Positions 50,705 to 61,214 of a DNA stretch of 64,000 nt are shown one piece after another; within the stretch, counting starts at the first letter, position 1; each line of letters opens with the position of its first letter. The notes beneath the pieces are model-generated. The model saw only the letters and a program-made list of their open reading frames with translations. It ran no database searches and had not been told where the DNA came from. This DNA comes from Buchnera aphidicola (Acyrthosiphon lactucae) (GTDB lineage: Bacteria > Pseudomonadota > Gammaproteobacteria > Enterobacterales > Enterobacteriaceae), in assembly GCF_005083565.1 (NCBI RefSeq), contig NZ_CP034891.1, positions 310,001 through 374,000 of the forward strand, given 5' to 3'. The translations under genes and the position numbers were made by a program.

Positions 50705-52270
50705 GACCCGTCAACTTGGGCCGGCTTATTAACACTAGTTATATTAGAAGTAGTATTAGGAATTGATAATTTAATATTTGTAGCAATTTTATCAGAAAAA
50801 CTACCTCCTAATCAAAGAGATAAAGCACGTTTGATCGGTTTGGGATTAGCTCTAGTAATGCGTTTAGCACTACTATCATTAATATCTTGGATTGTAACAC
50901 TTAACTCTCCTATTATTCATAATAAATTTTTTTCTTTATCAATACGTGATATTATTCTTTTATTTGGTGGTTTTTTTTTACTATTTAAAACTACAATGGA
51001 ATTGCATGAAAGATTAGAAAATAATCATCATGAAAATCCAGAAAGTAAAAATTATGCAGGTTTTTGGGCCGTAGTTATTCAAATAGTCGTATTAGATGCA
51101 GTTTTTTCTTTAGATGCAATAATTACAGCAGTTGGTATGGTTGATCAGTTGTTAATTATGATGATAGCAGTTATATTAGCAACTCTTTTGATGTTGTTAG
51201 CATCAAAAACATTAACTAATTTTATTAATCTTCATCAAACAGTTGTAGTATTATGTCTTAGTTTTTTATTAATGATTGGTTTTAGTTTAGTGACAGAAGC
51301 ATTAAGATTGTGCATTCCCAAAGGATATTTATATGCTGCAATAGGATTTTCGATTTTAATCGAAATTTTTAATCAAATAGCACGTCATAATTTTATGAAA
51401 AATCAATCTAGAAGACCTATGAGACAAAGAGCAGCTGAAGCTATCTTACGATTAATGATAGGGGAACAAGATAAAGAAAAAAAAACAAAAAAAATAACAA
51501 CAAATAATCAAAAAACTGCTTCTATTCAATCTTCAAAAGAAATGGAAACATTTAAAGATGAAGAAAGATATATGATTAACGGTGTTCTTACGTTAGCCGG
51601 ACGATCTATTAGAAGTATCATGACTCCACGTAGCAATATTTCTTGGGTAAATACAGAAAAAAATACCGATGAAATTCGAATGCAATTATTAGATACACCA
51701 CATAGTTTATTCCCAGTATGTAAAGGAGAACTAGATGAAATCATAGGTATTGTACGTGCTAAAGAATTATTAGTTGCTATTGAGAAAAAAATAGATGTAT
51801 CTATTTTTTCAAGTAAGATTTTACCGATTATTATACCAGATACACTTGATCCTATTAATCTTCTTGGTGTACTTCGTCGTGCTCAAGGTAGTTTTGTAAT
51901 TGTTAGCAATGAATTTGGAGTGGTACAAGGGTTAATTACTCCCTTAGACGTGTTAGAAGCTATAGCAGGAGAATTTCCAGACGCTGATGAAACACCAGAT
52001 ATTATAAAAGAAAAAAATAGCTGGTTAGTAAAAGGTGAAACCGATTTACATTCATTACAACAATTACTTAATACTGAAGAACTCATTAAAGAAAATAATT
52101 ATGCTTCATTAGGAGGTTTATTAATTGCTCAAAAAGGTCAATTACCACTTCCAGGAGAAATAATTTATATTTATCCATTTCATTTTCATATTATCAAAGC
52201 AACAGAATATCGTATTGATTTAGTAAGAATTACTAAAAATCAAGATCAAAATCAAGAAATATATAAATAG
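50690..52270 (+). CDS. yoaE: YoaE, TerC-family membrane protein with CBS and CorC domains
   Basis: 526 residues (E. coli YoaE 518). The N-terminal half is a TerC domain with about seven membrane helices, including the acidic [15 protein letters not shown] and [15 protein letters not shown] motifs. The cytosolic half has a CBS pair ([51 protein letters not shown] in part) and a C-terminal CorC/transporter-associated domain. A role in metal ion export or membrane stress is suggested for the family but not fixed. I chose the ATG at 50690; another ATG 15 bases upstream is a tandem copy of the start and would add MEFFL. Confidence 0.92.
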   Translation: MEFFLDPSTWAGLLTLVILEVVLGIDNLIFVAILSEKLPPNQRDKARLIGLGLALVMRLALLSLISWIVTLNSPIIHNKFFSLSIRDIILLFGGFFLLFKTTMELHERLENNHHENPESKNYAGFWAVVIQIVVLDAVFSLDAIITAVGMVDQLLIMMIAVILATLLMLLASKTLTNFINLHQTVVVLCLSFLLMIGFSLVTEALRLCIPKGYLYAAIGFSILIEIFNQIARHNFMKNQSRRPMRQRAAEAILRLMIGEQDKEKKTKKITTNNQKTASIQSSKEMETFKDEERYMINGVLTLAGRSIRSIMTPRSNISWVNTEKNTDEIRMQLLDTPHSLFPVCKGELDEIIGIVRAKELLVAIEKKIDVSIFSSKILPIIIPDTLDPINLLGVLRRAQGSFVIVSNEFGVVQGLITPLDVLEAIAGEFPDADETPDIIKEKNSWLVKGETDLHSLQQLLNTEELIKENNYASLGGLLIAQKGQLPLPGEIIYIYPFHFHIIKATEYRIDLVRITKNQDQNQEIYK

Positions 52271-52330
52271 ATTTACAATCATTAAAAAATTACACACTTT
52301 TTTAAATCAAATTAATTCTTTGAGAAAAGT

Positions 52331-52996
52331 ATGTCCAATATAATTTTAGCAATTGATAGCTCAATTAATTGTTGTTCAATTGCTATATATAAAAATAAAT
52401 ACATTTATTCTCTATCAGAGAAATGTGAAAAACAACATACCACAAAAATATTACCTATGATTCAAAAAATATTATTTCAAACGAAAACAAAATTTGATGA
52501 ATTAGATTATATTTCTTTTTCTAAAGGACCTGGAAATTTTACAAGTATACGTATTGCAGCGAGTATTGCACAAAGTTTGTCATTTAGTTTAAATATTCCT
52601 ATCATTAGTATTTCTACTTTAGCAATTATGGCTGAAAAAGCATGGCGAAAATATAAAAAAAAACAAATAATAGTTGTAATAAATGCAAAAAAAACAGAAG
52701 TATATTGGGCTAAATATATAAGAAATAAAAAATCTATTTGGATAGGAGAACATACTGAATCTTTATTAAAAAAAAAGTTAATTATAAATGAAATTAACAA
52801 TTTAAAGAATAAATGGACTCTTGTCAGTAATGAATGGCAATTGATTGAATTTAAAAATTCTTCAAATATAAATAAAATTAAAATTTTTCTTCCTAACGCA
52901 AAAGATATAATTCCATTTACTTTATTAAAAATAAGAAATAAACAATTATGTTGTTCTGAAGAAAATAGTATTAATTATTTATACAATACATTTTAG
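52331..52996 (+). CDS. tsaB: TsaB, tRNA t6A37 synthesis scaffold protein
   Basis: Non-catalytic partner of TsaD in forming threonylcarbamoyl-adenosine at position 37 of ANN-decoding tRNAs. It has 221 residues against 231. The ASKHA-fold N-terminal half shows ILAIDSSINCCSIA, EKQHTTKILPM and SKGPGNFTSIRIAASIAQ. The C-terminal half is more diverged, as is usual. It is convergent with minE; a shared hairpin lies between. Confidence 0.94.
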   Translation: MSNIILAIDSSINCCSIAIYKNKYIYSLSEKCEKQHTTKILPMIQKILFQTKTKFDELDYISFSKGPGNFTSIRIAASIAQSLSFSLNIPIISISTLAIMAEKAWRKYKKKQIIVVINAKKTEVYWAKYIRNKKSIWIGEHTESLLKKKLIINEINNLKNKWTLVSNEWQLIEFKNSSNINKIKIFLPNAKDIIPFTLLKIRNKQLCCSEENSINYLYNTF

Positions 52997-53021
52997 AAAA
53001 ATATTTTTATATTTATAAGAT

Positions 53022-53068
53022 AAAAAACAATCAATGCTGAAATATTAAATATACTTCAGTATTGATTG
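53022..53068 (-). terminator. Terminator for minCDE (tsaB-minE gap)
   Basis: CAATCAATGCTGAA (53028-53041) pairs with TTCAGTATTGATTG (53055-53068), 14 bp with one G-U pair and a 13-base loop. On the minus strand a run of six T residues follows directly, so it should terminate min transcripts; it may also stop tsaB read-through. Confidence 0.75.
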
Positions 53069-53146
53069 AACTAAATTAGTAAAAAATTTAATAAATTAAT
53101 TTTTATTTCTTATTTTTTTTAAAATAACATATTTTATTAAGAAATT

Positions 53147-53398
53147 TTAATCAGGTAAAATAATATTCAATTCTAATATAGAAATATCTTCATTTTTTTG
53201 ATCTAATTGAACAGTTATCATATTTGGTTCTATATTTACATATTTGCAAATTACAGATAGTATTTCACGTTTTAATTGTGGGAAATAATCTGGTTCATTA
53301 TTATATTTTCTTTGTTCTGCAACAATAATTTGCAATCTCTCTTTTGCAACATTAGCAGTATTTTTGTTCCGGGATAAAAAAAAATCCAACAAAGCCAT
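53147..53398 (-). CDS. minE: MinE, cell division topological specificity factor
   Basis: 83 residues against 88. [20 protein letters not shown] (membrane-targeting and MinD-binding part) and [13 protein letters not shown] match E. coli closely; the last few residues are missing. MinE drives MinD off the membrane at midcell. It follows minD after two bases. Confidence 0.97.
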   Translation of the reverse strand: MALLDFFLSRNKNTANVAKERLQIIVAEQRKYNNEPDYFPQLKREILSVICKYVNIEPNMITVQLDQKNEDISILELNIILPD

Positions 53399-53400
53399 AC

Positions 53401-54213
53401 CTATCTCCCGAATAAACGTTGTAAAAAACTTTTTTTTTCTTCTTTAATAAAACGAAAACGCTGTTCTTTACCTAATAATCGATTTACAGTATCACTATAA
53501 GCATGTCCTGCATTTGAATTGATATCTAATATTATAGATTCACCTTGATTCGATGCACGAAGAACAGATGTATCTTCAGGTATCACACCTATTATTGGTA
53601 TTTGAAGAATATCTAAAACATCTGTCATACTTAACATTTCGCCTTTTTTAACACGTATAGGATTATAACGTGTTAATAAAAGATATTCTTTTATAGGAAT
53701 ACTATTTTGTTCGGCTCTTCTTGATTTGGAAGCAATTATTCCTAATATTCGATCAGAATCTCGTACTGAAGAAACTTCAGGGTTAGTAGTAATAATAGCT
53801 TCATCTGCAAAGTATATTGCTAACATGGCACCTGTTTCAATTCCTGCCGGTGAATCACAAATAATAAAATCAAATTCCATTTTTATAAGTTCTGTTAAAA
53901 CTTTTTCAACTCCAATAGGTGTTAGAGCATCTTTATCTCGCGTTTGCGATGCAGGAAGTATAAATAAATTATTTATTTTTTTATCTTTAATTACAGCTTG
54001 ATTAAGTGTTGCATCACCTTGAATAACATTAATAAAATCATATACTACTCTACGTTCACATCCCATAATTAAATCTAAATTTCTTAATCCTATATCAAAG
54101 TCTATAACAATTGTTTTCTTGCCTTTTTGTGCTAAACCAGTTGCAATAGCCGCGCTTGAAGTAGTTTTACCTACACCTCCTTTCCCTGAAGTTACTACAA
54201 TAATCCGTGCCAT
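53401..54213 (-). CDS. minD: MinD, septum site-determining ATPase
   Basis: 270 residues, as in E. coli. The deviant Walker [13 protein letters not shown] has both lysines (11 and 16). [25 protein letters not shown] and the C-terminal amphipathic membrane anchor [10 protein letters not shown] are intact. MinD recruits MinC to the membrane. The operon order is minC-minD-minE. Confidence 0.98.
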   Translation of the reverse strand: MARIIVVTSGKGGVGKTTSSAAIATGLAQKGKKTIVIDFDIGLRNLDLIMGCERRVVYDFINVIQGDATLNQAVIKDKKINNLFILPASQTRDKDALTPIGVEKVLTELIKMEFDFIICDSPAGIETGAMLAIYFADEAIITTNPEVSSVRDSDRILGIIASKSRRAEQNSIPIKEYLLLTRYNPIRVKKGEMLSMTDVLDILQIPIIGVIPEDTSVLRASNQGESIILDINSNAGHAYSDTVNRLLGKEQRFRFIKEEKKSFLQRLFGR

Positions 54214-54239
54214 ATAAAAATATCCTTAAAAAAATACAC

Positions 54240-54950
54240 TTAACTGAGAGAATTGATAGTTAAAAATTTATTTTTTAAGTAAATTTGAGCTGATTTTCCA
54301 ATAAATTCTGATGGTATCTGGTCTGATAACCAATATTCTCCAGATATAGAAACTAATTCAGCAAATAATCCTGTGCAAAATATTTTTCTTGATGTATCTC
54401 CATTAGCACCTGCAAGAACTCTACCACGAACTATACCATAAATGTGAATGTTCCCATCTGCTACTAATTCTGCTCCTGCACTAACATTATTAATAACTAT
54501 TAAATCAGCATGTTTAGCATAAATTTTTTGACCTGATCGTATAGGTATATCTATAATATGAGTTTTTTCTACTTTATTAATAATTTCATTTTTATTTTTT
54601 TTAGAATTAAAACAAAAATTAGTAAAAAAATGGGATTCATTTTTTTTTCTTTCTGATAAAACAGGCAAACCTGAATCAATAATATTTTTTTTTAACATAT
54701 TATCTTGACAACCACTTACTCCTACAACAAAAAAACCATGAGAAATAATAATTTCTTGTATTTTTTTCCAGTTTACTGTATTGCATAATCTGGAAACATT
54801 GACAATGACAGGTGCATTCTTAAAAAATTTTGGACATTCTTGAATTTTTTTATATAATGATTGATTGATTAAATCAATATTATGATTATTTAAATACAAT
54901 ACTAATAATGTAAAATTGCTACTTTTAAGTTCGATAGATTTTTTTTGCAT
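54240..54950 (-). CDS. minC: MinC, septum site-determining inhibitor
   Basis: 236 residues against 231. The N-terminal FtsZ-inhibiting domain is diverged. The C-terminal beta-helix that binds MinD is well conserved: RSGQKIYAKHADLIVINNVS, GAELVADGNIHIYG, RGRVLAGANGD and ELVSISGEY. First gene of minCDE, with 26 bases to minD. Divergent from rsmC. Confidence 0.95.
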   Translation of the reverse strand: MQKKSIELKSSNFTLLVLYLNNHNIDLINQSLYKKIQECPKFFKNAPVIVNVSRLCNTVNWKKIQEIIISHGFFVVGVSGCQDNMLKKNIIDSGLPVLSERKKNESHFFTNFCFNSKKNKNEIINKVEKTHIIDIPIRSGQKIYAKHADLIVINNVSAGAELVADGNIHIYGIVRGRVLAGANGDTSRKIFCTGLFAELVSISGEYWLSDQIPSEFIGKSAQIYLKNKFLTINSLS

Positions 54951-55173
54951 ATTTATTGCTCAATAATACTAACTTATATGCACATAAAATTTATATATAA
55001 ATATAAATTTTATTTTTATATTTTATAAAAATTAACGTAATTTTATTAGATTAAATTATAATATAAATAATATATGATAACAATTTCTATTTTTATATTA
55101 CAAATAAAAATATATATAAAAAAATACATTTATAAAATATATTTTTATTAAAATTTATAAGGAAAGTATTATT

Positions 55174-56186
55174 TTGTTACTATCTAAAAATAGTCAAATC
55201 ATACTACGATATAGTAAATTTTTTCAAACAAAAAAAGTTTTTTTTTCAGGAAACATACAAGATGAATTTCCGTTATATTTGCATACTATTAGTACAAAAA
55301 TAAACCTTCTAAAATACAATAATTATATTTATTTTAAAAAAAAAATATTAAAAATATTAGTGTTTATAACAATTTATTAATCTCTAAAGAAACAATAAAA
55401 AATTGCGATACAATAATTTATTATTGGCCTAAAGATAAATTAGAAGCAACATTTCAATTAATGAATATTATTTCATCATTTCCTGTTGATACGGAAATAT
55501 TTATTGTAGGACATAATGCTAGCGGAGTAAAAAGCGCTCCATTAATTTTTCAAAAATGGATAAAATTAGATAAAGTAGACAATGCAAAACATTCTATTCT
55601 ATTTTCAGGGTTTATTAAAAAAAATATAGTTTTTATATTAGAAGATTTTTTTAAAACACACGTATGGAGAGACTTAATTATAAAGTCACTACCTGGCGTT
55701 TTTGGTCATAAAAAAATAGATACGGGTAGTAAATTACTTGCATCTACTTTCTCAAATAAAATAACTGGAACAGTTTTAGATATTGGTTGTGGTACAGGAT
55801 TTTTGTCAGCATCTCTATTATATTTTTCACCTAATGCTATTTTAACGTTAGTTGATAACGATATGTCTTCATTAAAATGTAGTCAATTTACGCTTGATGC
55901 TAATAAATTAAAGGGAGATGTAGTATGTAGTGATTTGTACTCGAATGTTTTTCAAAAATTTGATCTAATTATTTCTAATCCACCTTTTCATAATGATTTG
56001 AAAATTGATTTTAATATAATAGAAAAAATGATATGTTGTTCTAGGAAATACCTAACACTAAGAGGAGAATTAAGATTTGTCACAAATAATTTTTTAAATT
56101 TTAATATTCTATTAAAAAGATTTTTTAAAAAATTTTATATACTAAAAAAAACAAGTAAATATAAAGTATATCAAGCTTTTTTATAA
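55174..56186 (+). pseudogene. rsmC: 16S rRNA m2G1207 methyltransferase gene with frame break at an A10 run
   Basis: Homolog of RsmC in two frames. The first, from a TTG at 55174 with AAGGA upstream, encodes LRYSKFFQTKKVFFSGNIQDE and is lost at ten A residues (55336-55345), ending at 55380. One extra A, or two fewer, continues into a second frame to 56186. Between the run and the first downstream ATG (55461) this second frame already encodes TIIYYWPKDKLEATFQLMN, which matches E. coli. It then encodes the SAM site VLDIGCGTGFLSA and the catalytic NPPFH. With one base added the total is 338 codons (E. coli 343 residues). All blocks are conserved, so recent loss, rescue by slippage, or sequencing error are all possible. 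Confidence 0.9.
55336..55345 (+). repeat. A10 run at the rsmC frame break
   Basis: Ten consecutive A residues. The upstream frame passes into a short dead-end; the homologous downstream frame needs eleven (or eight). Confidence 0.9.
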
Positions 56187-56210
56187 AGTAATTTTCAAAA
56201 TTTTATTTAA

Positions 56211-56294
56211 TACCCGGAGCGGGACTTGAACCCGCAAAGCTATAAAGCCGAGGGATTTTAAGTCCCTTGTGTCTACCAATTTCACCATCCGGGC
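56211..56294 (-). tRNA. leuZ: tRNA-Leu(UAA)
   Basis: The minus strand reads GCCCGGATGGTGAAA... with anticodon loop ACTTAAAA (anticodon TAA), a class II variable arm, T loop GGTTCAAGTCC and acceptor TCCGGGT plus discriminator A. It is nearly identical to E. coli tRNA-Leu(UAA). CCA is not encoded. The cloverleaf was read by eye. Confidence 0.96.
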
Positions 56295-56308
56295 ATAAAA
56301 AAATTTAG

Positions 56309-56379
56309 AGGCGTATCCCGGAATCGAACCGGGTTATACGGATTTGCAATCCGCTACATATCCAATCTGTCAACACGCC
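56309..56379 (-). tRNA. cysT: tRNA-Cys(GCA)
   Basis: The minus strand reads GGCGTGTTGACAG... with anticodon loop ATTGCAAA (GCA), T loop GGTTCGATTCC and acceptor ACGCC plus discriminator T, as in E. coli tRNA-Cys. CCA is not encoded. It lies 14 bases from tRNA-Leu and is probably on the same transcript. Confidence 0.96.
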
Positions 56380-56545
56380 TGTAATATTATTATAGAAAAA
56401 AAAAAATAAAATTACAAATAAAAAAATTAATTATTTTAAAAAATTAATTATTAAAAAATAAAATAAAATTACCTTTGCAATAAATAATATAATGATTTAT
56501 TATAAAGATAATATTTTATTTAAATTTTTTTTATATTTTTATATC

Positions 56546-56630
56546 GGAGAGGTGGCCGAGTGGTTTAAGGCAGCGGTCTTGAAAACCGCCGACGAGCAAT
56601 CGTCCGAGAGTTCGAATCTCTCCCTCTCCG
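56546..56630 (+). tRNA. serT: tRNA-Ser(UGA)
   Basis: GGAGAGGTGGCCGAGTGG start, anticodon loop TCTTGAAA (TGA), a long class II variable arm (GACGAGCAATCGTC), T loop AGTTCGAATCT and acceptor CCTCTCC plus discriminator G. CCA is not encoded. Opposite strand to the Leu and Cys tRNAs. Confidence 0.96.
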
Positions 56631-56740
56631 AAAATTAATACATTAAAAAATATAGTAAAATATAAAAATATCTGTTGTTACTCTGAACTAAAAAAATTTT
56701 ATAAATTAAATTTTAAAAAATCTAATATATTAGATTTAAT

Positions 56741-57793
56741 TTATTGAATATCAGATAATACTTCAATTTCTACACGACGATCTGGAGCTAAACAACTAAC
56801 TAGTAAAGGTTTATTTTTTATATCTTTACATACTTGATTAGTTAATGGATATAAACTCCCCATACCCTTAACGGTTATTTTATCTCTAGAAAATCCTCGA
56901 GAAGTTAAATAATTTTTAATACTATAAGCACGGTCTTCAGATAATTTTTGATTATATTCATAATTACCTATTTTGTCAGAGTGTCCTAAAAGAATAATAG
57001 AAATATTTTTCAATTTCATCTCTTTTATATCATCATCTAATTTATTTAGTTTATCGTAAGCAATGGGTTTTAGTTCTGTACTATTAAAAGGAAAATTTAC
57101 ATTTTCATTTAAAACACTATATTGTGCGTTTAGTAATTCAGGATCATAAGATGAAAACATATCATTTATATTCGATTTTCCAAACTTCCATCCAATAGAT
57201 AATACTGCATCTCCTAGAGAAGGTTTAATAGACGAATTCAATATATTTTTCACACTATTTTTCCAATTATAATCTAATCTAGTAATAAATTTTTCATTAA
57301 AAATATACTCAGCACCTAAAGAAACACTAGGAAATAATGAACTCTCTTTACTAAATAAATTTTTTACAGTGTCTTTAGAAGCAAGATCATCCCATAAAAC
57401 AATCCCACCTAATCTAGTATAAAGATGAAAATCATCTGTTATCGGATAAGATAATTTAGTTGCTACTTGAACACTATTAGATTGCATATGTTCTTTATTT
57501 TTTTGAAACATAAAATGAGGAGAAAAACCATTAGTATCATTTTCTATTTCCAAACCAAAATACGGATTAAACTCATATCCTAAAAACAATCCAACAATTG
57601 GAGCACTGAAATTTTCTATTAAAAAATTATCCTGATTATTATTAGCTAAAATATTATGAATATCATACTTTAAAGGATTAAAATGAGACCATCCCATTTT
57701 TGTACCTAGATACCATCCATTTTGTTCTTCAGCTTGAACTGGGGAAATCAAGCTTGCTAATAAAAACGCGATAGCGAGAGCTCGTTTTTTCAT
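56741..57793 (-). CDS. ompA: OmpA-like outer membrane protein
   Basis: 350 residues with a signal peptide ([15 protein letters not shown]... SPVQA, cut after about residue 21), an eight-strand beta-barrel domain ([28 protein letters not shown]), and a C-terminal peptidoglycan-binding OmpA domain with [15 protein letters not shown] and [10 protein letters not shown]. The Asp and Arg that hold diaminopimelate and the two Cys of the C-terminal disulfide (VCKD, VSCLA) are kept. The barrel loops are diverged. The ATG at 57793 starts a typical signal peptide and has GGAG before it; one at 57805 would contain that site. Confidence 0.95.
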   Translation of the reverse strand: MKKRALAIAFLLASLISPVQAEEQNGWYLGTKMGWSHFNPLKYDIHNILANNNQDNFLIENFSAPIVGLFLGYEFNPYFGLEIENDTNGFSPHFMFQKNKEHMQSNSVQVATKLSYPITDDFHLYTRLGGIVLWDDLASKDTVKNLFSKESSLFPSVSLGAEYIFNEKFITRLDYNWKNSVKNILNSSIKPSLGDAVLSIGWKFGKSNINDMFSSYDPELLNAQYSVLNENVNFPFNSTELKPIAYDKLNKLDDDIKEMKLKNISIILLGHSDKIGNYEYNQKLSEDRAYSIKNYLTSRGFSRDKITVKGMGSLYPLTNQVCKDIKNKPLLVSCLAPDRRVEIEVLSDIQ

Positions 57794-57864
57794 TTGAAAC
57801 TCCATTATTTTTAGATGAACTATAAGAAAAATGATATTTATATAATATTATATAATAAATATGA

Positions 57865-57911
57865 TATTAATCATATATCAATGATAAATTATCATTGATA
57901 TATGATTAATA
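57865..57911 (-). repeat. Perfect 22-bp inverted repeat between murJ and ompA
   Basis: TATTAATCATATATCAATGATA (57865-57886, 22 bases) and its exact complement (57890-57911) flank a three-base loop. It starts nine bases after the murJ stop and 72 bases before ompA. It could end murJ transcripts or sit in the ompA leader. No U run is adjacent. Confidence 0.7.
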
Positions 57912-57919
57912 AAATATTA

Positions 57920-59461
57920 CTATATTCTAATATTTTTATAAGAAAAATTTAATAAACGTATCCCTAAAATATTTAACATCAAAAAATATGTAATACCAGA
58001 AACTAATAAAGCAAAAAACAAACAAATAATTTTATCATAAAATAAACTAATATCCTCAAACGGCATCATATGTAATATAGAAAATAAAACTAAAATCATC
58101 ACTAATGTTGATAATATTACATAAAAAATAAAAATTAATTCACTATATTGAAAACATATAATTTTTCTTTGATATAATTTCCAATAAAGTAAAAAAAAGT
58201 TTATCCAACCAGATATACTAACCGATAAAGCAAGACCCGCATGTTGAAAATAAAAAATAAAAATTGGATTCATTAATTGAGTTAAAAAAAGTGTTAATAA
58301 TGAAATCTTCATAGGAATATTAATTTCTTCACAAGCATAAAAAGCAGAAGCTAAAATCTTCACTAAGATAAAAGAAATTAAACCGCAAGCATATAATTTT
58401 AATACCTTTTCCGTCATTAAAACATCAAAATCTGTAAATTTTCCATATTTAAAAAGAACTATAATTATCGGTTTTGCAAGAAAAAAAAGTATTGCTGAAC
58501 TGGGTAAAGATAAAATTAAACTAATACGAAAACCCCAATTAAATAATTTTTTATATTCTGATATTATTTTGTTTTTATAATTTTTGGCAAGAGATGCAAA
58601 TAAAATAGTGCTTAGTGAAACACCTAATATTCCTACTGGAAATTCTATCAATCGATCAGCATAATATATCCAAGATATTGATCCAGAATTAAGTAAAGAG
58701 CTAAAAATAGTATTAATTATTAAAGAAATTTGATTAGCAGAAGTTCCTAAAATCGCAGGTCCCATTTTTTTTAAAACTCTTATAAGACCAATATTATTCC
58801 AATTAAAATTCGGAATAACTAACATATTTATTTTATATAAAAATGGAATTTGATAAAATAATTGAATAAAACCACTTATAATAACTGCCCAAGCTAAAGA
58901 AATAATATTAGGATGAAAAAAAGAACTAAAAAATATAGAAAAAATAATAATAGTAATATTTAAAAATATTGGAGAAACGGCTGGAATAGAAAAATAGTTC
59001 CAACTATTTAAAATAGATGAAAACAATGAAGATAAAGACATCAATAAAACATAAGGAAACATTATCGTTAACAAATTTGTAGATAATATTAGTTTTTCAG
59101 GTGAGTCTGAAAAACCTGGTGCACTTATTACAATTATAGATTGAGAAAAAAACATTCCTAAAATAGTTAATAAAAACAAAAAAAAGAGCATAAATCCAAA
59201 AATAGAAGAAATAAAATTCTGTACCAATTTCTCGTTTTTATGAACTTTATATTCCATTAAAACAGGTATAAAAGCTTGAGAAAATGCACCATCAGAAAAA
59301 ATACGACGTAATAAATTAGGAATTTTAAAAGATATAAAAAAAGCATCAGTAAAAATAGAAGCACCAAAAATACTCGCAATTAAAACATCTCGAATAAAAC
59401 CTAATATACGAGATATTAAAGTCATTAAACTAACTGATATTAAAGATTTTAAAGGATTCAT
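57920..59461 (-). CDS. murJ: MurJ, lipid II flippase
   Basis: MOP-family membrane protein, 513 residues against 511, with about 14 hydrophobic helices along the whole length. It moves lipid II across the inner membrane for peptidoglycan synthesis. The start LKSLISVSLMTLISRILGF, RDVLIASIFGAS, FKIPNLLRRIFSDGAFSQAF, GPAILGTSANQI and ADRLIEFPVGILGVSL match the family. It lies near flgN, as in E. coli. Confidence 0.96.
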   Translation of the reverse strand: MNPLKSLISVSLMTLISRILGFIRDVLIASIFGASIFTDAFFISFKIPNLLRRIFSDGAFSQAFIPVLMEYKVHKNEKLVQNFISSIFGFMLFFLFLLTILGMFFSQSIIVISAPGFSDSPEKLILSTNLLTIMFPYVLLMSLSSLFSSILNSWNYFSIPAVSPIFLNITIIIFSIFFSSFFHPNIISLAWAVIISGFIQLFYQIPFLYKINMLVIPNFNWNNIGLIRVLKKMGPAILGTSANQISLIINTIFSSLLNSGSISWIYYADRLIEFPVGILGVSLSTILFASLAKNYKNKIISEYKKLFNWGFRISLILSLPSSAILFFLAKPIIIVLFKYGKFTDFDVLMTEKVLKLYACGLISFILVKILASAFYACEEINIPMKISLLTLFLTQLMNPIFIFYFQHAGLALSVSISGWINFFLLYWKLYQRKIICFQYSELIFIFYVILSTLVMILVLFSILHMMPFEDISLFYDKIICLFFALLVSGITYFLMLNILGIRLLNFSYKNIRI

Positions 59462-59734
59462 TCCAAACTAACCTATAACTATAAAAGAAACTATAACTGT
59501 TTTTTAAAATAAAAAATATTAAAAATTAAGTTTAATTTTTTTATCTTAATTAAAATAAAATCTTTATAGGCTTTTAAAATTAACTTAATTAATCATTAAT
59601 AAAAATTTTTTAGATTAAAAAAAATTATTTTAAAAAAATAAATAAATATTAAAAAAAGCACTAAAATAACTTTAAAAATATATTAATATTTAAAATTATT
59701 CTAATAATTATAACTATATAAAAAAAGTAAAAAA

Positions 59735-60784
59735 ATGTCTAAATTTATAAAAAAGATAAAAATTAAAAAACCCGATGATTGGCACGTTCATTTAAGAGAT
59801 AATAAAATTTTAAAAAAAGTTATAAAATATACTGGTAAATTTTATAAAAGAGCTCTCATTATGCCAAACCTCAATAGTCCTATTACAAATTGCATAAAAA
59901 GCATCGCTTATCGTAGTCGAATTTTAAAATCAATGCATTTAAATTATGAATTTCAACCATTAATGACTTGTTATTTAACTAAGTTTACAGTACCTCAAGA
60001 ATTAGAAGTTGGTTTTTCTAAAAAAATATTTATAGCAGCTAAATTCTATCCTTATTCTTCTACAACCAATTCAAAAAAAGGTATAAAAAAAATCAGTGAT
60101 ATTGCTTCTGTTCTAGAGTGTATGGAAAAAATAGGAATGCCGTTATTAATTCATGGTGAAGAGATAAATAAAAATATTGATATCTATGATAGAGAAGCAA
60201 AGTTTATTGAAACAACATTGGATCCTTTACGAAATAAATTTCCAAAGTTAAAAATAGTATTAGAACATATTACAACTAAAGAATCTGTAGAATATGTTAA
60301 AAAAAACGATTTTAATTATCTATCTGCAACTATTACACCACATCATTTAATGCTAAATCGAAATGATATGTTTTATGGTGGAATTCGTCCATATCTTTAT
60401 TGTTTACCAATTTTAAAAAAAAACACACACCAAATAGCACTAAGAGAAGCTATCTCTAATGGAGATAAACATTTTTTTTTAGGAAGCGATACAGCTCCAC
60501 ATCTTAATAAAAATAAAATTAATGTTCTTGGATGTGCTGGTATATTTAATGCTCCATCTTCTCTACTATCTTATGTTCAAATTTTTGAAGAAATGAATGC
60601 TTTAAAACATTTAGAATCTTTTTGTTCTGAAAATGGCCCTAAATTTTATAATATGCCTATTAATAAAGAAACTGTAACAATAATAAAAAAACCATTTAAA
60701 ATTAAAAAAAAAATAAAAGTTGGAAGAGACGTAATTATTCCCTTTCTATCAGGTGAAACTTTAAATTGGTCTATTAAAAATTAA
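59735..60784 (+). CDS. pyrC: Dihydroorotase
   Basis: Zinc amidohydrolase of pyrimidine synthesis, 349 residues against 348. Metal and catalytic residues are visible: DDWHVHLRD (two His), the carboxylated Lys in IAAKFYPYSSTTNS, LLIHGE, LEHITT and LGSDTAPH with the catalytic Asp. The C-terminal half keeps NAPSSLLSYVQIF. It is convergent with flgN; a small hairpin lies at the junction. Confidence 0.97.
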   Translation: MSKFIKKIKIKKPDDWHVHLRDNKILKKVIKYTGKFYKRALIMPNLNSPITNCIKSIAYRSRILKSMHLNYEFQPLMTCYLTKFTVPQELEVGFSKKIFIAAKFYPYSSTTNSKKGIKKISDIASVLECMEKIGMPLLIHGEEINKNIDIYDREAKFIETTLDPLRNKFPKLKIVLEHITTKESVEYVKKNDFNYLSATITPHHLMLNRNDMFYGGIRPYLYCLPILKKNTHQIALREAISNGDKHFFLGSDTAPHLNKNKINVLGCAGIFNAPSSLLSYVQIFEEMNALKHLESFCSENGPKFYNMPINKETVTIIKKPFKIKKKIKVGRDVIIPFLSGETLNWSIKN

Positions 60785-60804
60785 TACTAATTTAGTATTA
60801 TTTT
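60782..60804. terminator. Small hairpin between convergent pyrC and flgN
   Basis: TAATACT (60782-60788) and AGTATTA (60794-60800) pair over 7 bp with a five-base loop, followed by TTTTA; the pyrC stop is inside it. It may serve as a weak two-way terminator. Confidence 0.45.
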
Positions 60805-60806
60805 AG

Positions 60807-61214
60807 TTAAATTTTTACGTTTCCATTAAAATTATAAGTAATAGCTGTCTTATATGTTGAAAACAATTCTAAAAAACACTGGTTTAAATGATATCTCTTA
60901 TTTATAAGAATTTTATTTTTAAAATTTAATTCTTTTAATAAATAAAATTTTTTTAAAATATTATTCCAATTATTATTTAATTCATTATTATTTTGGTAAG
61001 GTGCAAAAATATGATATTTCTTTTCAAGAAATAATCGATCTTGATTCAAAATGATATATTTCTTGAATAATATCTTTTTTTCTTCAATTGATTCTAAATT
61101 ATCTATAATAGAGATCTTAGGATTCAATAAATTATGGTATTCTTTTTTTAATACAACTTCTAATGAAGTTAAAATATTTTCTATTTCGTTTATTGTTTTT
61201 ATTAATTTTTTCAT
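60807..61214 (-). CDS. flgN: FlgN, flagellar hook-junction chaperone
   Basis: 135 residues, coiled-coil-rich and poorly conserved, like all FlgN proteins (E. coli 138). Identification rests on position before flgA, size, helical Lys/Glu/Leu pattern and the C-terminal NGNVKI that resembles the E. coli ending. FlgN binds FlgK and FlgL before export. The ATG at 61214 starts at KKLIKTINEIE; a TTG at 61226 is in frame. In E. coli flgM lies between flgN and flgA; here only about 75 bases remain. Confidence 0.82.
   Translation of the reverse strand: MKKLIKTINEIENILTSLEVVLKKEYHNLLNPKISIIDNLESIEEKKILFKKYIILNQDRLFLEKKYHIFAPYQNNNELNNNWNNILKKFYLLKELNFKNKILINKRYHLNQCFLELFSTYKTAITYNFNGNVKI

Noticed and set aside
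54984-55013. 10-bp inverted repeat in the minC-rsmC gap
   Set aside because: Arms are only A and T (ATAAAATTTA / TAAATTTTAT) with a 10-base loop; such symmetry is expected by chance in this composition.
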